From positions 1-8,849 of the forward strand of contig QYQI01000023.1 of the NCBI GenBank assembly GCA_007280825.1: a stretch of DNA of 8,849 nucleotides. Direction: 5' to 3'. The notes beneath the pieces were generated by a model. The model saw only the letters and a list, made by a program, of their open reading frames with translations. It made no database searches and was not told the origin of the DNA. A program made the translations under genes and the position numbers. Positions 4,926 to 8,849 of the stretch are shown here, piece after piece (within the stretch, counting starts at the first letter, position 1; every line of letters starts with the position of its first letter). The stretch comes from Ignavibacteriales bacterium. GTDB taxonomy: Bacteria; Bacteroidota; Ignavibacteria; Ignavibacteriales; Melioribacteraceae.

Positions 4926-6403
4926 TCTCTTATCATTTGGATGAACTTATTATTATCTACGGGCTTTGTAATAATTCTATCAACACCTAGCTTATTATAT
5001 TTTTTTGATATATCATCATTTAGTTTTGCCGATATAACAATAACCGGGACTGTTCTATTAGATTCTTTTTTCTGAATAGCTTCCACTAATTGTATTCCAT
5101 TCATTAACTGCATATCGTGATCTGTAATAATAATAGTAGGAATAAGATCATGGTATAATCCAATTGCTTGATAACCGTTATCGGCAAATTTAACTTCAAA
5201 ATTCGGTAACGCTTGCTCAATAATATTTTTGTAAAGTGTACGTACTTCTTTGTCGTCCTCAACTAAAAGAATGATATTTTTAGATTCGGTTACGGTGAAA
5301 TGGAATTCACTTCCTTCACCTATTTGTGTGTAAAACCAAATCTGTCCGCCATGTTTATCAATAATTTCTTTTACAAGAGTTAAACCCAGTCCGTTTCCTC
5401 TTTCGCCCGTAGTACCAACAAGAGAAAATTTTTGATCTATCTTAAAAAGTTTTGTTTGATTCTCTTCGGCAATTCCTAAACCTTCATCCCGTATAACTAT
5501 TTCAATCATTCCTTCCTTAAAGCGGCTTGAAGAAACCAACACTTCTTTACCTTCGGGTGTAAACTTGATTGCGTTGCTTGTTAAATTATAAACAGCTTGG
5601 CTTATAAGACGCTCATCAGCATTGATATTTAAGTCGGTAGGAATATCAATTTTTACATCAATATTTTTTCGAACAGCATCGCCTGTTAAAGGAGTGATTG
5701 CATTGGAGATCAGAGTTTTAACATTTAAGCGGACAGGATCAATTTTAATTCTTCCGGTTTGCAAACGCGACCAATCAAGTAAACAGTTGATTAATTCAAG
5801 TTGACTTTTCGATGCATCATAAATGTAACGCAGATATTCATTCTTTTCGTCTTCAGTTAGATCTTGTTCGTTAAGAAGAATTTCTGAAAATCCCAGCAGA
5901 GTAGTAAACGGAGCGCGTAAATCGTGAGAAATAATAGAAATGAATTTATCTTTAGTTGTATTAAGTTCTTTTAGTGCATCGTGCGATTTCTGCAGTTCGT
6001 TCTCATTGATTCTTATGTCAGTGATATTTTGAACAACACTTTTAACTGCAAGTATTGTAGAACTTTTTGTTGCTCTCTCTACATTGATTAATTCCTTTAA
6101 CCAAATTTCTCTACCATCTTTATGTTTGATTTTATAGATAAGATCAAGTGTATTGAGTTTATCATTATCATAAAATTCCACTAGCTCTTTAGTTATTCTT
6201 GGCTTATCGTCAGAGGTAATTAATGAATAATGATTTTCTGGTAATTTTTTTATTTCGGAAGGTGAATATCCGGTAACAATTTGTACGGAATCAGAAACAA
6301 AGTTTTCATTAGAACCGTTGAAATACTTAACGGTAAAGAATAAACCGTTAAGGCCTTTGTTAAAGTTTTCTAATGTCTTTAAATCAATCTTACCTGACTC
6401 CAT
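4913..6403 (-). CDS. Hybrid sensor histidine kinase (PAS-HisKA-HATPase-REC)
   Basis: This 496-residue cytosolic protein has no membrane segment or signal peptide. An N-terminal PAS domain (about 12-135, with VTGYSPSEI and KHKDGREIWLKE) probably senses an internal signal. A short coiled segment leads to HisKA with phospho-acceptor H160 (ISHDLRAP). The ATPase domain has an N box around N273-N277 (NLTSNAIKF), DEGLGI (306-311) and GNGLGL (336-341). A C-terminal receiver domain (376-496) has acidic D383-D384, phospho-acceptor D428 and K480, all present. It has no output domain, so phosphate must pass to a phosphotransfer protein or another regulator not seen here. The ATG at 6403 is forced by an in-frame TGA 27 nt upstream. 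Its GAGAGGA directly abuts the ATG, which is unusually close. Confidence 0.93.
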   Translation of the reverse strand: MESGKIDLKTLENFNKGLNGLFFTVKYFNGSNENFVSDSVQIVTGYSPSEIKKLPENHYSLITSDDKPRITKELVEFYDNDKLNTLDLIYKIKHKDGREIWLKELINVERATKSSTILAVKSVVQNITDIRINENELQKSHDALKELNTTKDKFISIISHDLRAPFTTLLGFSEILLNEQDLTEDEKNEYLRYIYDASKSQLELINCLLDWSRLQTGRIKIDPVRLNVKTLISNAITPLTGDAVRKNIDVKIDIPTDLNINADERLISQAVYNLTSNAIKFTPEGKEVLVSSSRFKEGMIEIVIRDEGLGIAEENQTKLFKIDQKFSLVGTTGERGNGLGLTLVKEIIDKHGGQIWFYTQIGEGSEFHFTVTESKNIILLVEDDKEVRTLYKNIIEQALPNFEVKFADNGYQAIGLYHDLIPTIIITDHDMQLMNGIQLVEAIQKKESNRTVPVIVISAKLNDDISKKYNKLGVDRIITKPVDNNKFIQMIRECLY

Positions 6404-6585
6404 TCCTCTCGCAATTCGATGAGTACTAAATCAAATATAATAAAATAAACTTTAATCAAGAACCCAACCTTAACATTCAAATAATTTTTACCAGAGATAA
6501 GAATCATTGAGCACTCGTCGTTGGGATTGCAGCTTTCGATTTGAGTAAGTATAGAATTCAATATTATTTCTCAAAAAAGAATATG
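6404..6585. other. Intergenic leader between regulator and hybrid kinase
   Basis: This 182-nt gap holds a likely promoter at its upstream end and about 140 nt of AT-rich leader before the kinase. A 60-codon frame from a TTG at 6561 runs into the kinase start (to 6379) but resembles nothing known and lacks a ribosome site. CCCAAC (6463-6468) and GTTGGG (6520-6525) could pair over a 51-nt loop, a weak structure. No terminator for the response regulator gene is evident. Confidence 0.5.
6548..6576 (-). promoter_or_regulatory. Possible promoter of the hybrid kinase gene
   Basis: On the minus strand TTTTGA (6576-6571) and TATACT (6553-6548) are spaced by exactly 17 nt, giving a plausible sigma-70-type promoter with a start near 6541. 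It would give the hybrid kinase its own transcript with a leader of about 138 nt. The call is by eye in AT-rich sequence. Confidence 0.4.
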
Positions 6586-7953
6586 CTATTCTTCTTCCTT
6601 AGAAGATTTGGTCGGAATATTCAACTCATCCATCTTTCTGTACAGTGATGAAAGACCGATCTCTAAAGCTTTAGCAGCTTCATCTTTATTGTAGTCGAAC
6701 TTTCTAATTGTCTTAAGAATATGTTCATGTTCAAAATCTCTTAGCGCATCTTTTAAAGAATCCGGATATCCAAGCTGAGTATTTCCTTTAATGTGTTCTG
6801 CTAGGTCGTTAACTGTTAGATATTCTTTCCCGGCAAAAATAATAGCCCGTTCAATTACATTTTCCAATTCACGAACACCGCCGCGCCAGTCATGATACAA
6901 AAGCACTTTCATTGTTTCATTATCAACACCAAGAATTTTTTTACCCATTTCATTACAATATTTTTCAATAAAATGATTGACAAGAAGCGGGATATCTTCT
7001 TTACGGTCGTTGAGAGTCGGGAGTTTTATTTCAACTACATTTAAGCGGTAAAAAAGATCTTCTCTAAACTCTCCGGCTTTTGTTTTTTCAAAGAGGTCTT
7101 GGTTTGTTGCAGCAATAATTCTAACATCCGTACTAACGGATTTGATTCCTCCAACAGGAATGAATTCTTTGTTTTCAATTGCGCGTAAGAGTTTTACTTG
7201 CAGATTAAGAGGCAGTTCTCCAATCTCATCTAAGAACAGCGTTCCGCCATCGGCAACTTTAAAAAGCCCAAGTTTATCATCTGTTGCCCCAGTGAATGCA
7301 CCTTTTTTATGCCCGAAGAGTTCACTCTCTATTAAGTTTTCAGAAATGGCTCCACAGTTTATTGGAAGAAGTATTTTTTCTTTTCTGCTACTATTATGAT
7401 GAATTGCCTTTGCAACAAGTTCTTTACCGGTACCGCTCTTACCAAAGATTAACACATTAGAATTTGTAGGCGCTACACGTTTAATTAATTCAAAAACTTT
7501 TTTCATCGGCTCACTTCTACCGATTAAATTAGTAAACCCGGTATCGAGTGATATTCTTTGACGTAAAGATTTATTTTCTGCGGCAAGTTTCTTAAACTCA
7601 ATCAGCCGTTTTACACGTATAATTACATCATCAAACTCGACCGGTTTGATTAAATAATCATACGCGCCTTGACGGAGGGAATCAATCGCAGTTTTAACAG
7701 AGGCATAAGCTGTCATTATAATAAAAAATGTTTCAGGTGATATTTTGGAAGCGGATTCTAATAACTGCATTCCATCCATTCGGGGCATTTTAATATCTGT
7801 AATTACAACATCGTAAACATCTTCTTGAAGTCTTTGAAGTGCGTCTTCGCCGTCGCTTGCAACTGTTGTAGAATATCCTTCATCATCTAAAACTAATTTG
7901 AGTGAATCGCGTATTGGTTTTTCATCATCAACAATTAAAATTTTTGCCGGCAT
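6586..7953 (-). CDS. NtrC-family sigma-54-dependent response regulator
   Basis: This 455-residue protein is a phosphorylation-controlled activator of sigma-54 promoters. The receiver domain (1-120) has D9-D10, phospho-acceptor D53, T81 and K103. The AAA+ domain (about 141-375) has Walker A GKSGTGKE (171-178), the sigma-54-contacting GAFTGA loop (218-223), Walker B GGTLFLDE (236-243), and the sensor II region WRGGVREL (356-363). A Fis-type helix-turn-helix ends the protein (NKDEAAKALEIGLSSLYRKM, 422-441). All catalytic residues are present. The sensor II motif reads WRGGVREL rather than the usual WPGNVREL. The ATG at 7953 has GGAG 5 nt upstream, and the gene follows the NtrB-like kinase gene by 10 nt, so the two are co-transcribed and probably cognate. 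Confidence 0.96.
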   Translation of the reverse strand: MPAKILIVDDEKPIRDSLKLVLDDEGYSTTVASDGEDALQRLQEDVYDVVITDIKMPRMDGMQLLESASKISPETFFIIMTAYASVKTAIDSLRQGAYDYLIKPVEFDDVIIRVKRLIEFKKLAAENKSLRQRISLDTGFTNLIGRSEPMKKVFELIKRVAPTNSNVLIFGKSGTGKELVAKAIHHNSSRKEKILLPINCGAISENLIESELFGHKKGAFTGATDDKLGLFKVADGGTLFLDEIGELPLNLQVKLLRAIENKEFIPVGGIKSVSTDVRIIAATNQDLFEKTKAGEFREDLFYRLNVVEIKLPTLNDRKEDIPLLVNHFIEKYCNEMGKKILGVDNETMKVLLYHDWRGGVRELENVIERAIIFAGKEYLTVNDLAEHIKGNTQLGYPDSLKDALRDFEHEHILKTIRKFDYNKDEAAKALEIGLSSLYRKMDELNIPTKSSKEEE

Positions 7954-7958
7954 TATTT

Positions 7959-7962
7959 CTCC
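7959..7962 (-). promoter_or_regulatory. Ribosome binding site of the response regulator
   Basis: GGAG on the minus strand sits one base after the kinase TGA stop (7966-7964) and 5 nt before the regulator ATG. Ribosomes ending the kinase can restart here, which would keep the two products in proportion. Confidence 0.7.
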
Positions 7963-7963
7963 G

Positions 7964-8849
7964 TCAGTTGTTATGAATGGGAAGAGCTATTGTAAATGTA
8001 CTTCCTTCGTTTAACTTACTTTTAACTTTTATTTCACCGTTAAATTTTTTTATTATTCCGTAACTAACAGAAAGACCAAGCCCCGTACCTTTACCGACTT
8101 CTTTGGTTGTGAAGAACGGATCAAATATTTTTTCTAATGTTGCTTCATCCATACCGCATCCGTCATCGCTTAGTTCAATATAAATATTCTTTAAGTCGAA
8201 ATTCGATTTTACAGTGATAATTCCGTTGCCGTTAATTGCATCAAGTGCATTTATCAGAATGTTTACAAACACCTGAAGAAGCTGGTCTGCGGCTATATTT
8301 ACATTAGGAAGATTTTTTTTCAAATCAGTTTCAAAATTAACTTTACGAACCCGCTTGTCATATTTTACAATTCCTAACGCAGTTTTAATAACATCGGTAA
8401 CATCTTGATCTGATGTTTCATAACTGGGCGGACGGGAGAAATCCACTAACTCTCGAACAATCTTTGTGATGCGGTCAATGTTCTCTTTTATATTAACAAA
8501 TTGTTCGTTCATAAATGAATCTTGACTTTTCCGCTGTAGTATTTGTACAAGAGAAGAAATTGAAGTTAACGGATTTCCAATTTCATGGGCAACGCCGGCG
8601 GCAATCTGTCCTATAACCGCTAATTTTTCCGATTGATCAATTTGTGCTTGAAGACGCTTGAACTCAGTATGATCTTTAATAATAACAGAACGTCCGGCAT
8701 ACTCATTTTTTTTATTTGGTAATCTTGATACACTTAATCGCACACTTATAATATCACCGCTCTTAGTCTTTCTTTCGGTTTCCAGAATTAAAGATTGCCC
8801 GTTTCTTTTAACTTCATTTTGAATTCTATAGAGTTCATCTACATATTTA
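7964..8849 (-). CDS. NtrB-like sensor histidine kinase (5' end beyond window)
   Basis: The frame stays open to the right window edge, so only the C-terminal 294 residues are seen. A GTG at 8743 is an internal Val, not the start, because the upstream codons (ending ..RKTKSGDIISV) continue a PAS domain without a stop. After the PAS remnant and a linker (FKRLQAQIDQSEKL), HisKA carries the phospho-acceptor His in AAGVAHEIGNPLTSI (His codon 8587-8585). The ATPase domain shows the N box NILINALDAI, DDGCGMDE, FDPFFTTKEVGKGTGLGLS and a GSTFTIALP end. This is the NtrB/AtoS-like subclass that pairs with NtrC regulators, and the partner gene follows 10 nt later. Upstream sensory or membrane parts are outside the window. 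Confidence 0.94.
   Translation of the reverse strand, partial: KYVDELYRIQNEVKRNGQSLILETERKTKSGDIISVRLSVSRLPNKKNEYAGRSVIIKDHTEFKRLQAQIDQSEKLAVIGQIAAGVAHEIGNPLTSISSLVQILQRKSQDSFMNEQFVNIKENIDRITKIVRELVDFSRPPSYETSDQDVTDVIKTALGIVKYDKRVRKVNFETDLKKNLPNVNIAADQLLQVFVNILINALDAINGNGIITVKSNFDLKNIYIELSDDGCGMDEATLEKIFDPFFTTKEVGKGTGLGLSVSYGIIKKFNGEIKVKSKLNEGSTFTIALPIHNN

Noticed and set aside
6379..6561. A 60-codon minus-strand frame with a hydrophobic segment ahead of the hybrid kinase
   Set aside because: It needs a TTG start without a ribosome site, runs into the kinase gene, and its hydrophobic stretch is expected from AT-rich DNA. I have no evidence that it is translated.
7142..7399. An 85-codon plus-strand frame inside the response regulator
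   Set aside because: It is a shadow of the conserved AAA+ domain on the opposite strand.

Overview
The window is about 8.8 kb of low-GC bacterial DNA. It is densely packed with ordinary bacterial genes and shows no prophage, insertion sequence, CRISPR array or RNA gene. Gene content and style suggest the Bacteroidota/Chlorobi-Ignavibacteria part of the tree: an RMDN-like TPR protein with a signal peptide, an OB-HD (YhaM-like) nuclease, cytosolic PAS hybrid kinases, and weak or absent Shine-Dalgarno sequences at several genes. This placement is an inference from style, not from a marker-gene comparison.

Left part (1-2044). rpsT (ribosomal protein S20) reads leftward. A queE-queD pair (7-deazaguanine/queuosine precursor synthesis) reads rightward from the shared 139-bp divergent promoter region. 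The queD start overlaps the queE stop as TAATG. A BrnT-family toxin gene follows on the same strand. It overlaps by 26 nt a small gene for a probable antitoxin that does not look like a textbook BrnA.

Middle part (2034-4925). Everything here reads leftward. In transcription order these are: a 52-codon unrecognised small ORF overlapping the end of the hybrid kinase; a YhaM-like OB-fold/HD 3'-5' exoribonuclease; a secreted or periplasmic TPR protein resembling the RMDN/FAM82 family; and a class III sirtuin (predicted desuccinylase/deacetylase). The sirtuin's 3' end overlaps the antitoxin gene by 11 nt, tail to tail. Two GC-rich hairpins of dispersed-repeat type lie between the TPR and sirtuin genes.

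Right part (4913-8849). This is a signalling block, also leftward. An NtrB-like sensor kinase, cut by the right window edge, is followed 10 nt later by an NtrC-family sigma-54-dependent response regulator. After a 182-bp gap carrying a plausible promoter comes a PAS-HisKA-HATPase-REC hybrid histidine kinase. The first two are almost certainly a cognate pair. The hybrid kinase may be a separate unit or may feed the same pathway.

I found no strong case for a wholly new multi-gene system. The best leads are the atypical BrnT partner, the small overlapping ORF after the hybrid kinase, the bacterial RMDN-like gene beside a YhaM-like nuclease, and the repeat hairpins.
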